A DNA stretch of 64,000 nt from Nocardia inohanensis NBRC 100128 (GCF_001612945.1 NZ_BDBK01000002.1:930001-994000); one strand, 5' to 3'; positions 1 to 9,660 are shown, counted from the first letter of the stretch. Numbers and translations: made by a program. The notes: generated by a model not told the origin, from the letters alone.

Positions 1-162
1 CAGGTGATCCAGACCGTCGGCCCACAGGCTCTGGCCAATGTCGGTGCGGCGTCCCAATTCCTGGGCGGCCCCAAGCTCCCCACCAGCGGGCTGCCGGACG
101 CGGCCTGGAATACCCAGGGCGCGGAACAGGCGGCGGCGATCCTCAATCCGCAGCAGAGCTGA
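1..162 (+). CDS. 3' end of a T7SS-neighbour protein (partial)
   Basis: Only the last 53 codons are present, in the frame starting at base 1 and ending at a TGA at 160-162. The visible part is rich in Ala, Gln, Gly and Pro, with no recognisable domain. The stop lies 3 bases before the ATG of the RHS toxin gene, so the two are almost certainly co-transcribed and probably translationally coupled. Small partner genes directly upstream of WXG-type toxins are commonly WXG100-like or chaperone-like proteins; assigning that role here is inference. Confidence 0.6.
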   Translation, partial: QVIQTVGPQALANVGAASQFLGGPKLPTSGLPDAAWNTQGAEQAAAILNPQQS

Positions 163-165
163 TCC

Positions 166-3100
166 ATGGGGTTGTCCAACCGCCTCGGCCTCGACAATCT
201 CGTCGACATCATCGACCGCGGCGTCGAGAAGGCGACCGAAACCCTCGGCCATGCCGCCGACACCGTTCTCGAAGGCCAAGCCGCGCTGGCCGACAAGCTC
301 GGTCTGGATGGGGTGTCGCAATTCCTGAACGACCTCGGTGACCAGATCGAATCGGCTACCGGGGGAGCGGTAGACGAGCGCGAACTGTGGCAGTCCGAGG
401 ATCCCAAGGAACTGATCCGCGGCGAACCCGCCGAAATCGATTCCGCCGTGAAGACCTTGGAGGAAATGGCGAAATCCATCGCCTCCACCGGAGACGCGCT
501 GCGCGCCATCGACACCGCGAACTGGACCGGTAAGGGCGCGGACTCCTTCAATGCCGTCTACGACAAACAGCCGAAACTCTGGTGGGACAGCTCCGAGGCG
601 TTCACCGCCACCGCGGGCCATCTGAACGTCTGGTCGCACGCCGTCCAAACCGCGCAAACCCGTGCCGCCGAAGCCGTCACCGAATGGAAGCGCGCCGCCA
701 CCGAGGAGGACACCAAGAAGAAGTGGTGGAACTCCCTCACCGGTGAACAGCAGAAACAGCAGGGCTCCCTGAAGGACACGTGGAGCGAGATCCGGCGCAA
801 CGCCCACCAGATCCTCCTCGATGCCCGATCCCAGCGTGACACCACCGCTACCGAGATAGCCGCCAAGATCGCGGAGTCCACCGGGAAAGCACCCGAGAAG
901 CCGCCTTTCACCTCTCGCGTGGCCGCCGACTTCAGCGACCTGGGCGACATCGCCGAACACGCCAAGAGCAGCTTCACCAACGGGTTCCTGACCGGGCTGT
1001 CCAGCACGGTCGCGTTCATCCGCGCGGTCAATCCGACCGACACCTACAACATGACCCACCCGGCGGAATACCAGAAGGCCATGTCGAATCTGGCCACCGG
1101 ACTCGTCGTCGCGGCTTCCGATCCCGCCGCCGTACTCGACACCATGGTCACCGAGGCCCGCACCAATCCCTTCGAATTCGCCGGCATGCTCACCAGCGAA
1201 GTGGCGCTGAACCTCGTCACCGGCGGTGGCGGCAGCGCCAAAACCGCGGTGTCGCTGATGGACAAGGCGGGGACCGCAGCGGTCAAGACCACCCGCCTGC
1301 TCGACGATCTTCCCACCGGCGTCCGGCCGAAATCGAACCTGGGCGACAACCTCGGCGGCGGCCACGGTCCCTCGCACACCGCGCCCTCCGTGGAGAAGCC
1401 GGTCGCCGAGAAGCCGAGCGCCGGACTGCCGCGCGAAACCGAACCGGCCCCGAACACCTCGGTCGACGCCGGGACCCAGCACGGTCCCGCACCGGAATCC
1501 GCTGCGCCGAAGCTGGAGTCCGAGGCTCCGGGCCCCGCCACGCGCGCCGAGCCGGAGCACGACGCTCCGGTATCGCACGGCGAACCGCAAACCGAAGCGC
1601 CGTCGAGCCCGCGCGATCGCGGCGAAACCGGGCAGCCCGGAACTCATACGAACCTCGAAAACCCTTCGCCCCGAGCTGATTCCCCCGCCTCTCACCCGAG
1701 CGCTGACACTCCTCCGCGTTCGGAGGCGCCGAGCGGAACCCATCCGGCATCCGAAGCGCCGGCTCACGCGGAACCGAATTCGCCCCGTTCCAACGTCCCG
1801 GAATCGGGCTCTCCCGCGGCCACTCACGAGCCGAATCCCGGTGCGGCAAAGCCGGAATCGCATGCGCCCGCCGACCACACTGGTGACCACCCCGGTACAA
1901 GTCGCGAACCCAACTCGCCCGGAACCCAGCGTGAGCCCGAAGCGCCGACGGGACGGACGCCCGACGCCGATCCGGCCCCCTCGGAACCGGCACCCACCCG
2001 CGAACCGGGAACGACCCCGGTACGAGACACCTCCGAAGGCGCTCCATCGGCACCGAAATCCGATGCGGCCCCGACCGGTCCGAAGTCCGATGCGGCCCCC
2101 GCATCGCTGAAACCGGATGCCGATCCCTCGCCGAACCGGCTCGGGGACGAGAGCCCCGGCACACGAGCACCGGAACACGCGCCCGCCGAAACCCGCGTGA
2201 ATCCCCGGACCGAGCCGGACACGCCTGGAACGACGTTGCACCCCAACAACACCGCACCGAACCACGCGGGCCGCGCCCCCGAATCACCGTCGCCGACAAG
2301 ACCTCACGAGAATTCATCCACCCGTCCCGGAGAGTCGGCGAACAATCGCCCGCACGGCCGTGACCCGGAACCTGCCCGCCGTGAACCTTCCTCCGAACGT
2401 GCCGGCACCCACCCCGACGAGTCCGGGGGTCCGCGCCACAGCGACCCCGAACCGCGTGACCGCACGCCCGACGCGGAGCACCGTACGCCGGCCGACCGCG
2501 ACGGGACGGGTGACGGCGCGACCCCTCGCCCCGAGTCGCCCGCCGCCCGAATCACTCCAGACGAAGGCGCACCGCACTGGCCCGGCGAGTCCGGAACCAG
2601 CCACGGCCCCGGAACGCACGACGGCCCCGGCGTCCACGACAGACCGGGGCATTCCGAAGCACCCGATCACAAGCCGGACAGCGATGGCCTCGATAGCAAA
2701 GGCACCCCCGAACCCGACGGTGCCGGCGGACCCAAGCACGGCGAAACCGAGCCCGCCGCAGACGATTCCGGCCCCACCTATCGTGCCGACTCCGACCAGC
2801 AGCAACTTGGTGAAGGCTCACACGACAGCCCCGAGCATTCCCAAACCCCCGACAAGACAGACGGCTGCGGCGACCCGGTAGACGCCGCCACCGGCGAATT
2901 CTTCGTCCCCGAAACCGATCTCACCCTCCCCGGCATCCTCCCGCTGGTCCTGGTCCGCCGCCACCGCTCTAATTACCGCCTCGGCCGCTGGTTCGGCCCC
3001 TCCTGGTCGGCCACCCTGGATATCCGCCTGGTGGTAACCGACCAGTCCGTAACGTTCATCGGCGAAGACGGCCTGATCCTCAACTACCCGCACCCCGAGG

Positions 3101-6100
3101 TCGACCACCCGGTCACCCCCACCACCAGCGCCCTCCGCTGGACCCTCGCTCGCACCGACACCGGCGGCTACCGAGTCTGGGACTGCGACCGAGAGTTGTT
3201 GTGGCACTTCGCCCCCGACCCAGTCCTAGGCGGTCTCGACGCCGCCCTGGGCAACTACGCCATCTCCGCCATTACCGACCGCCACCGCAATCGCATCCGT
3301 TTTCACTACGACGCGGACGGCAACCCCCTCGAGATCACCCACACCGGCGGCTACACCGTCCGCCTCACCACCGCCGAGGGCCGAGTAACCAGCCTCGCCG
3401 TCGTAGACCGCACCGCCGCCACCGAAACCCTCATCCCCGTCAGACATTTCGGCTACGACTCAGGTGAACTGACATCGGTCACGAACTCCTACGGCGGCAC
3501 CACCCGCTACACCTACGACGAACACCACCGCATGCTGTCGTGGACCGACTCCAATGACAACTACATGCTCAACACCTACGACGAGCACGGCCGCATAATC
3601 CGCCAGGACGGCATCGGCGGAGTCCTGAGCTGCGAATTCGACTACTTCACCTTCCCCGACGGCACCGGCACCCTCACCACCCACACCAACTCCCTCGGCG
3701 CCCGCACCTCCCGCGGCTACGACGCCGACCTCCGCCTCCGCGACGTCCTGGACCCCGCCGGCGCTCAAACCCACTACGACTACAACACCGACCGCAACCC
3801 CCTGCGTGTAGTCGCCCCCGACGGCGCCACCACCCAGTACACCTACACGGAGCAGGGCGACGTCGCGAGCATCGTCCGCCCCGACGGCCACAGCATCGAC
3901 ATCGAATACCTCTTCCGGCATCGCCCCATCCGGATCACCGATGTCGACGGCACCGTCCAGCAACGTGAATGGGACGCCAACGGCAACCTCACCGCGGTCA
4001 TCGATCCCCTCGGCACCCGAATCGAATACACCCATCACCCCACGGGCGCAGTCGCGACCATCACCGAACCAAACGGTGCGAAAACTGAAATCGAATCGGA
4101 CCCAACCGGTCTCCCGATCCGCGTAACCGACCCCGAGGGAGCCCAAACCCTCATCGAGCGAGACGCCTTCGGTCGCCCCCGCCGGGTAACCGACGCCCTC
4201 GGCTCCCCCACCACATACCTCTGGACTCCGGACGGCAAACCCCTCCACCGCACAGACGCCAACGGCCACACCGAATCCTGGACCTACGACGCCGAAGGCA
4301 ACCTCCTAACCCACACCAACCCCGCAGGAGGCACCACCCGCTACACCTACGGAGCCTTCGACCTCCCCGCCACCCGCACCGACCACGCAGGCTTCACCAC
4401 CACCTACACCCACGACACCGAACGCCGCCTGACCTCTGTAACCAACCCCAACGGCCAAACCTGGCACTACCAATACGATCCCGCCGGCCACCTCACCTCC
4501 CAAACCGACTACAACGGCGCCGCCACCACCTACACCCACGACCTCACCGGCCGCACCACCACCATCACCCCCGCAACCGGCGTAACCCGCCACCATACCC
4601 ACGACCTCCTCGGCCGCCTGACTTCCGTCATCACCGACTCCGGCGACTGGATCACCTACACCCACGACTTGTGCGGCAGTCCCGTCACCGCCACCACCGG
4701 CATCAACGATTCCCCCATCCACACTCTCCAATTCACCTACACCCCAACAGGCCTCCTCGAATCCCAACAACTCGACGACCAGCCTCCGATGCGGTTTGCC
4801 TACGACAACCAAGGCCGCCGCACCTCCCGCACGTCGCCTACTGGTGGCGAAACCCACTGGCGCTATGACTATCTCGGCCGACCCAGTGCTCTCACAGCCG
4901 ACGGTCACGACATCAACTTCACCTACGACCCCGTAGGCCGCCTGACCCGCTGGCAGGTAGCCGAACTGGCCATCGACCACACCTACGACCCCGTCGGCCG
5001 TCTCCTCCGCCAAGACGTAACCGCCCACCCGCCGCGCCTCCTCAACCTAGGCCTCGACTCCACCCCGCGCCCTTTCCCCCACCAACTCCGCAGCGACGAA
5101 TACACCTGGCGCCCGGATGGATACATCACCAACCGCACCATCAATCGCCCCGGCGTCGCTTCGGTGCACAATGCCTATGCACTGGACCCTCTCGGCAGAG
5201 TCGCAACTCTCACTCGCAACAGCGTCACAGCCGAGCGTTACACCTATGACGCCCTCAGCAACATCACCGACAGCCTCACGCCAATGCTGGACCCCGTCAC
5301 CACCACTCCCGACCTACTCTTCAGAGTTGGATCGCCCCAGCATGATTCATCACGCGAGTACCGCAACAACCTCCTGATCCGCGACGGCCGTCACCAATAC
5401 ACCTACGACGAGTCCGGGCGCCTGGTCCGCAAGACCAAAACCAGACTCTCCCGCAAACCAGACGTATGGCACTACCGCTACAACGACTTGGACCAACTCA
5501 CCGATGTCTGGACACCGGACCATCAGTGGTGGCACTACACCTACGATGCCTTCGGACGCCGAGTTGGCAAGCAACACTTGACTGCTGATGGTGCGGTCAT
5601 CGAGCGCGTCGACTTCTGCTGGGATGACTTCCACCTCATTGAGCAGAGCGCTCACACATCAACCACCCGGTGGCATTACGGCCCAGAGTCCTATGCGCCG
5701 CTTACCCAGGGCGCGAGTAACCAAGAGGTCGATAGAGAGTTCTACGCCATCGTCTCCGATCTCGTTGGTACCCCACTCGATCTAGTCGATCCTGTGACCT
5801 GTCGACATGTCGCCACCGCCAGGGCTGACCTCTGGGGCATTACGAGCTGGCATGGCGACGCCGACACACCCCTGCGTATGCCAGGGCAGATCTACGATGC
5901 GGAATCCGGACTCCACTACAACCTGTATCGGGTTTACGATCCGGCTACCGGTCGGTTTCTCACGCAAGATCCGTTGGGTTTGGATCCCGCCCCCAACCCT
6001 GGTGTCTACCCTCACAATCCGCTCTCTTGGACTGATCCGCTCGGGCTGACACCAGTTTGCGAGAAGAATGGTGAGAATCCCAAACAGAAAGAAGTTGAGG

Positions 6101-6405
6101 TAGGTCCTTTCAAGTCATTCGAGCAAGCTAGGAATGAGGCATTGAGGTTGCTTGGAGAAATAAATCCAGCTACGCGTGAACCTTATGTTGGGCGACTTGA
6201 AGTCGCTACCAGTACTTACGGGAAAGTCGTTGGTTTTACCACGCGCGTCGGTGACGTGTTCAAGAGGCTGAGGATAGACTTCGACCCTGTGAAGGGTCCG
6301 CATTTCAATGTCGAGGTGGGCAAGGGGCCGTCGGCCAAAAAGTGGGCGGTAAAATGGGCGGGAACAGAGGATGACGTGATGCGACTTATGGGTGGAAATC
6401 TATGA
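166..6405 (+). CDS. Polymorphic RHS toxin with T7SS-type N-terminus
   Basis: A 2079-residue modular toxin. Residues about 1-390 are helical, with a W-T-G turn near residue 119 and long amphipathic stretches typical of the putative T7SS-secreted (WXG-like) domain. Residues about 395-920 form a Pro/Glu/Ser-rich disordered linker. A DUF6531-type segment (DPVDAATGEF) follows, then dozens of YD/RHS repeats that would build the encapsulating shell, then the RHS-associated core ending at DPLGL near residue 1961. The last 118 residues are the variable tip, with a conserved-looking motif RIDFDPVKGPHFNVE that resembles polymorphic-toxin tips of the type-47 kind; the activity is not established. Base composition becomes much less GC-rich in the tip. 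The stop overlaps the next ATG, as expected for a toxin-immunity pair. No signal peptide is seen, consistent with type VII export. Confidence 0.9.
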   Translation: MGLSNRLGLDNLVDIIDRGVEKATETLGHAADTVLEGQAALADKLGLDGVSQFLNDLGDQIESATGGAVDERELWQSEDPKELIRGEPAEIDSAVKTLEEMAKSIASTGDALRAIDTANWTGKGADSFNAVYDKQPKLWWDSSEAFTATAGHLNVWSHAVQTAQTRAAEAVTEWKRAATEEDTKKKWWNSLTGEQQKQQGSLKDTWSEIRRNAHQILLDARSQRDTTATEIAAKIAESTGKAPEKPPFTSRVAADFSDLGDIAEHAKSSFTNGFLTGLSSTVAFIRAVNPTDTYNMTHPAEYQKAMSNLATGLVVAASDPAAVLDTMVTEARTNPFEFAGMLTSEVALNLVTGGGGSAKTAVSLMDKAGTAAVKTTRLLDDLPTGVRPKSNLGDNLGGGHGPSHTAPSVEKPVAEKPSAGLPRETEPAPNTSVDAGTQHGPAPESAAPKLESEAPGPATRAEPEHDAPVSHGEPQTEAPSSPRDRGETGQPGTHTNLENPSPRADSPASHPSADTPPRSEAPSGTHPASEAPAHAEPNSPRSNVPESGSPAATHEPNPGAAKPESHAPADHTGDHPGTSREPNSPGTQREPEAPTGRTPDADPAPSEPAPTREPGTTPVRDTSEGAPSAPKSDAAPTGPKSDAAPASLKPDADPSPNRLGDESPGTRAPEHAPAETRVNPRTEPDTPGTTLHPNNTAPNHAGRAPESPSPTRPHENSSTRPGESANNRPHGRDPEPARREPSSERAGTHPDESGGPRHSDPEPRDRTPDAEHRTPADRDGTGDGATPRPESPAARITPDEGAPHWPGESGTSHGPGTHDGPGVHDRPGHSEAPDHKPDSDGLDSKGTPEPDGAGGPKHGETEPAADDSGPTYRADSDQQQLGEGSHDSPEHSQTPDKTDGCGDPVDAATGEFFVPETDLTLPGILPLVLVRRHRSNYRLGRWFGPSWSATLDIRLVVTDQSVTFIGEDGLILNYPHPEVDHPVTPTTSALRWTLARTDTGGYRVWDCDRELLWHFAPDPVLGGLDAALGNYAISAITDRHRNRIRFHYDADGNPLEITHTGGYTVRLTTAEGRVTSLAVVDRTAATETLIPVRHFGYDSGELTSVTNSYGGTTRYTYDEHHRMLSWTDSNDNYMLNTYDEHGRIIRQDGIGGVLSCEFDYFTFPDGTGTLTTHTNSLGARTSRGYDADLRLRDVLDPAGAQTHYDYNTDRNPLRVVAPDGATTQYTYTEQGDVASIVRPDGHSIDIEYLFRHRPIRITDVDGTVQQREWDANGNLTAVIDPLGTRIEYTHHPTGAVATITEPNGAKTEIESDPTGLPIRVTDPEGAQTLIERDAFGRPRRVTDALGSPTTYLWTPDGKPLHRTDANGHTESWTYDAEGNLLTHTNPAGGTTRYTYGAFDLPATRTDHAGFTTTYTHDTERRLTSVTNPNGQTWHYQYDPAGHLTSQTDYNGAATTYTHDLTGRTTTITPATGVTRHHTHDLLGRLTSVITDSGDWITYTHDLCGSPVTATTGINDSPIHTLQFTYTPTGLLESQQLDDQPPMRFAYDNQGRRTSRTSPTGGETHWRYDYLGRPSALTADGHDINFTYDPVGRLTRWQVAELAIDHTYDPVGRLLRQDVTAHPPRLLNLGLDSTPRPFPHQLRSDEYTWRPDGYITNRTINRPGVASVHNAYALDPLGRVATLTRNSVTAERYTYDALSNITDSLTPMLDPVTTTPDLLFRVGSPQHDSSREYRNNLLIRDGRHQYTYDESGRLVRKTKTRLSRKPDVWHYRYNDLDQLTDVWTPDHQWWHYTYDAFGRRVGKQHLTADGAVIERVDFCWDDFHLIEQSAHTSTTRWHYGPESYAPLTQGASNQEVDREFYAIVSDLVGTPLDLVDPVTCRHVATARADLWGITSWHGDADTPLRMPGQIYDAESGLHYNLYRVYDPATGRFLTQDPLGLDPAPNPGVYPHNPLSWTDPLGLTPVCEKNGENPKQKEVEVGPFKSFEQARNEALRLLGEINPATREPYVGRLEVATSTYGKVVGFTTRVGDVFKRLRIDFDPVKGPHFNVEVGKGPSAKKWAVKWAGTEDDVMRLMGGNL

Positions 6406-6887
6406 CGATCGATGATGTATACGGCTCCCGCCCGGACTTGCTGCCGAAGTCTATGATTCGTGCTGCTCGCGCAGAGGATGGGAGTCCTCGACGTATTGTC
6501 TGGGTTGGCAGAGAGGGGGTGAAGCTTCTCGACCTGTCTCGGCATCGTGAGTACGAACGCATGAGTATTAATCACTTCTCGCGTAACTCCGATGGCTCGG
6601 TCGACTGGGCGAATGTGCCTGAGGACCTAGTTCTGGAGACCGCAGATTCTGACGTTGCCGAGGCGGAATCGCTGATTGTCAAATATTTGCCAGACTCTGG
6701 CCACTTCATAATCTTCTGGGGCAGCTTGGCGTTGCCAACCGTTGAGATCGATTGTCCGGAATTGAATCCGTGCATCCATGACGTACTAGAACAGAAGCCT
6801 GAGTTTTGGATATACATCCCTAGTCGTGGTGTGCTGGTGGAAAGTGCCTTCTCGGGCTTAGTGACCATTGCCCAGGTCCCTGTCTGA
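6402..6887 (+). CDS. Candidate immunity protein for the RHS toxin
   Basis: A 161-residue acidic cytoplasmic protein whose ATG overlaps the toxin stop by four bases (ATGA). Position, size, acidity (many Asp and Glu) and low GC relative to the flanking core genes all fit a cognate immunity protein that binds and blocks the toxin tip. I do not recognise the family: there are no Cys pairs, no membrane segment and no nucleotide-binding motif. The assignment rests on context, which is strong for polymorphic toxin loci. Confidence 0.75.
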   Translation: MTIDDVYGSRPDLLPKSMIRAARAEDGSPRRIVWVGREGVKLLDLSRHREYERMSINHFSRNSDGSVDWANVPEDLVLETADSDVAEAESLIVKYLPDSGHFIIFWGSLALPTVEIDCPELNPCIHDVLEQKPEFWIYIPSRGVLVESAFSGLVTIAQVPV

Positions 6888-6977
6888 AATCAGTGCGGTG
6901 CGGAGTAGGGATGGCCTCGCCGTCAAACAGTTCCTGATGGCCGTCAAGGATATGTAGGACAAGTTGGAGATTCTGCA

Positions 6978-7250
6978 GTGGACTACGAAGCGCGGGTGGT
7001 CGGATTACGAGGGAACTATGCCCTGATTCGTTGGGAGGGAAGGAAGTTCCCCAGCTTGTCGATCCAAGGAGACTCGTTGGCGATCTTCGCTGAGACACTC
7101 GCGGAGGCTGGGGCAGAGTTGGCTCGCGGCAATCTCGAGGATGCGGCGTTCGCTCTCTTGGAAGGCTCGAGAACTGTCACCGACATGCGGAAGGCGTACG
7201 AGGAGATGGTTTCCGAGGTTGGGACTCCAACTGCCCTATTTTCTGAATGA
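6978..7250 (+). CDS. DUF6959-like small protein
   Basis: A 90-residue protein starting at a GTG. The N-terminal pattern (nYAlirweGRkFPslsIQGDSL) followed by an acidic helix is what I recall for the DUF6959 family, often found near toxin or immunity genes in actinobacteria. It follows the immunity candidate by 90 bases and shares its lower GC content. It may be a second or orphan immunity protein; no function is demonstrated from sequence. The family recognition is from memory and should be treated as tentative. Confidence 0.65.
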   Translation: MDYEARVVGLRGNYALIRWEGRKFPSLSIQGDSLAIFAETLAEAGAELARGNLEDAAFALLEGSRTVTDMRKAYEEMVSEVGTPTALFSE

Positions 7251-7280
7251 ATGAGTTTGTTCTGGCCGCCGAGTGGTCGG

Positions 7281-8849
7281 TTAGGCGCGTAGAACGGTGA
7301 CAGTTCGGCTTGTGGGGGTGGTGGCTTCGGAGAAGGTGGTGCGGGCGGTGATGGCCGCAGCGTCGGGGCGGCGGTCGAAGATGACCAGGACTCCGGTGGA
7401 GAGGGACATGCGGTCGAGGTAGCCGTCCAGTTGGGCGAGGCCGTCGGGGAGGGGGTCTTTTTGTTTGTCGCGCCAGACTTTCAGTTCGAGGGCTTCGCGT
7501 TGTTCGGCGCGGCGGCCGTCGGGGGTGGTGTAGGGCTGGCGGATCAGGAGGTCTATGCGGCCTCGGCCTACGCCGTATTCGCGGTCGATGTAGCCGCCGC
7601 CGTTGATGATTCGGTGCAGGTAGGCCATGAGGACTAGTTGGGGGGCGACTTCGTGGTAGCCCTGTTCGGCGGTGAGGATTTCGCCGTTCAGTTTCCAGAA
7701 AGCTGCGAATTCGGTTAGGAGGCGGGGGAAGTCGAGGCGGCCGTCGGGGTGACGGAAGGAGTGGGGGTCGGCGGTGATGATGCGTTCTATGCCGCTGCCG
7801 AGTATGCGGAGGATGACCTCTTTGTAGATGGGGTTGGCGATCCGGACCGGGTTGTCCGGGGCGATGAGGCCGAGATCTGCGGTGTAGGAAACGGCTTCGT
7901 TGAAGGCGAAGTCTGTGTCCGGCAGTTCGCCGGCGATGAGTGGTTCGATTACTTGGCGGACGCGCGGCTCCGAGAGTTTGGTTACCAGGGAGTCGAGATG
8001 CGTTGCGCGGGTGAGGATCAGGCGTTCTTTGGCTTCATCGACGTGGGTGTCGGTGATGGTGGTTTCGATGGCCATGTTGTCGAGGATCTCGGTGGCGAGT
8101 GCGTTGACCAGCCAGGGTTGGCCTTGGGTGTAGAAGAAGGCGAGATCTTTTGCGCGGGTGTCGAACTGCTGACCGGTCGCGGCGGTGTGCTGGTGGTAGA
8201 GCGCATCCAGCTCGGCGCGGGTGAAGTCTCCGATGCGGATCGACTCCACCTTGATGTTGAAGGGGCTCGCAGTGCCGAGGCGGTTCGGGTCGCCGCCGGC
8301 GGCGGCTTTGTAGTCGCGGACGTCGCGAAGGCCGCACAGGACGACCGAGTGTGCGAAACCGCGCCGATTGGTGGTGTATCCGGCGCGGAGCTGCCGCAGG
8401 ATGCTGACCAGGCTCTCGCCCTGGATTGAGTCGATCTCGTCGAAGAACAGCACCAGTGGTTTCGGTGAGCTCGATGCCCATGCGGTCAGAGCGTTGATCA
8501 GGCTCGTTCCGGCAGCCGCATCCGGTGGTGTGACGGGGGGAGGCGGTACGCCGGCGGCTTCGGCGGCATAGCGGATCTGGTCCAGGATCGCCCGGGACGC
8601 GCCGTCGAAATCATCGCCGAAGGGGGCGGCGACTTCGCAGGTGAAGTGCAGGGCGACATACTCGCCTTCGGCGGTGAGCTGCCGCGTCAGCTCCGCGAGA
8701 CTTGTTGTCTTGCCGGTCTGCCTGGGCGCGTGAACGACGAAGTACTGGCCGCGGGAGATGTGGCGCCGGGCTGACGGCAGGCGTTCGGCGGCGGGCAGCA
8801 TGTAGTGCAGGCTCGGATCGCAGGGGCCGGTCGTATTGAAGTACTTCAC
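7281..8849 (-). CDS. AAA-like ATPase with C-terminal PD-(D/E)XK-like domain
   Basis: A 522-residue protein starting at GTG 8849. The N-terminal half is a P-loop ATPase: Walker A HAPRQTGKTT near residues 40-49 and Walker B LVLFFDEIDS. A winged-helix-like segment follows. The C-terminal 125 residues contain RIDLLI (Asp about 433), then ALELKVW (Glu 455, Lys 457) and a following Gln, the spacing of a PD-(D/E)XK nuclease core as in the PDDEXK_9/DUF234 group. It is the last gene of a minus-strand unit, 18 bases after a small membrane protein. The ATPase call is secure; nuclease activity is inferred from the motif only. Possible roles include mobile-element or defence functions, but the context does not decide. 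Confidence 0.85.
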   Translation of the reverse strand: MKYFNTTGPCDPSLHYMLPAAERLPSARRHISRGQYFVVHAPRQTGKTTSLAELTRQLTAEGEYVALHFTCEVAAPFGDDFDGASRAILDQIRYAAEAAGVPPPPVTPPDAAAGTSLINALTAWASSSPKPLVLFFDEIDSIQGESLVSILRQLRAGYTTNRRGFAHSVVLCGLRDVRDYKAAAGGDPNRLGTASPFNIKVESIRIGDFTRAELDALYHQHTAATGQQFDTRAKDLAFFYTQGQPWLVNALATEILDNMAIETTITDTHVDEAKERLILTRATHLDSLVTKLSEPRVRQVIEPLIAGELPDTDFAFNEAVSYTADLGLIAPDNPVRIANPIYKEVILRILGSGIERIITADPHSFRHPDGRLDFPRLLTEFAAFWKLNGEILTAEQGYHEVAPQLVLMAYLHRIINGGGYIDREYGVGRGRIDLLIRQPYTTPDGRRAEQREALELKVWRDKQKDPLPDGLAQLDGYLDRMSLSTGVLVIFDRRPDAAAITARTTFSEATTPTSRTVTVLRA

Positions 8850-8867
8850 GCCTCTCCCGCCTCGTGA

Positions 8868-9098
8868 TCACGAGCAGTCCGGCGCGGACCGCTTGTGCAG
8901 CCTACCGTTCGCGGCGGTCGTGAATGTGATGGCGGGGGAGATGCCTTCGGCCTGGATGCGGGCGGCGATGCTCGCTACCGTCCACTGGTTGCGGTCGCGG
9001 GTGGCGGGTTTGGTCGCTGCGGTGAGGAATACGAGCGACCAGGTGGTGAAGACGCCGGTTGCTACGCCGAGGAGGAACAGGATCATCAACGGGGTCAT
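8868..9098 (-). CDS. Small single-pass membrane protein
   Basis: A 76-residue protein whose first 25 residues form one hydrophobic helix (MTPLMILFLLGVATGVFTTW), followed by a short basic/polar soluble part. The ATG at 9096-9098 overlaps the stop of the upstream DUF4254-like gene (TGA at 9095-9097) by the ATGA arrangement, so translational coupling is likely. The ATPase gene follows 18 bases later. No family was recognised. Confidence 0.65.
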   Translation of the reverse strand: MTPLMILFLLGVATGVFTTWSLVFLTAATKPATRDRNQWTVASIAARIQAEGISPAITFTTAANGRLHKRSAPDCS

Positions 9099-9538
9099 CG
9101 GGATTCCTCGGGGTGGTCGGGGGTAGGGAGACGGCGGCGGCCGGTAGTGAGGTCGTCGGCGAGGTCGCCGTAGCCGAGGGAGAGTTCGGCCAGGCGGTGC
9201 CAAGCGTGGTGTAGCTCTTGGTCGGTGGTGTTGGAGTGGTGGGCTGCGAAGGCTGAGACGGAGAGCTTGGCGAGGCGGTCTATGTCGGCGCCGATGGATT
9301 CGGTGTGCATGCTGGGGGCGATGAGGGCGGTGGCGATGGTTCGGGATACCCAGAGGTCGATGTCGTGGATCAATCGCGCTCTGCCGCAGTCGATTTCGTG
9401 GGTGTCGGTGCGGTCGGCGGATGACCTTGCTTCGTGGAGGCTGGCAAGTTCGTAGGCGGCGAGCAGGAGCGGGTAGGGGTCGTGCACCAGGCCGGCGCAG
9501 GCTTCGAGCAGCAGATCCTTCGATGGCAAACGGCTCAT
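9095..9538 (-). CDS. DUF4254-like protein
   Basis: A 147-residue, mostly helical protein, read from ATG 9538 (MSRLPSKDLL); a further in-frame ATG at 9598 would add 20 poorly conserved-looking residues. The features H-D-I-D-x-W-V and HxAWHRLAELSLGYGDL match what I remember of actinobacterial DUF4254 proteins. It is the first gene of the three-gene minus-strand unit with a small membrane protein and the ATPase, and is divergent from the XRE regulator. Function unknown. Confidence 0.65.
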   Translation of the reverse strand: MSRLPSKDLLLEACAGLVHDPYPLLLAAYELASLHEARSSADRTDTHEIDCGRARLIHDIDLWVSRTIATALIAPSMHTESIGADIDRLAKLSVSAFAAHHSNTTDQELHHAWHRLAELSLGYGDLADDLTTGRRRLPTPDHPEESR

Positions 9539-9592
9539 CGCGACCAGTCCGAGGTGTGGATTTGGGCTGGAGTATTCAGTTTTGCTCGAGCT

Positions 9593-9625
9593 GTGCAATT
9601 TTGCAAGAGAGATGCAAGGTATGCT
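9593..9625 (+). promoter_or_regulatory. Possible operator/promoter between divergent units
   Basis: TGCAA-TT-TTGCA at 9594-9605 is a short inverted repeat. A third TGCAA half-site follows at about 9613 and a -10-like TATGCT begins near 9621. It lies between the DUF4254-like unit and the XRE/DUF5753 regulator, a natural place for autoregulation. Weak evidence. Confidence 0.3.
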
Positions 9626-9660
9626 TTCAGCGATGATCGGGCGAGGTCAGGGAGGTGCTA

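Noticed and set aside
8837..8848. Palindrome TGAAGTACTTCA at the ATPase start
   Set aside because: It spans the start codons of the gene and no other copy was seen; probably chance.
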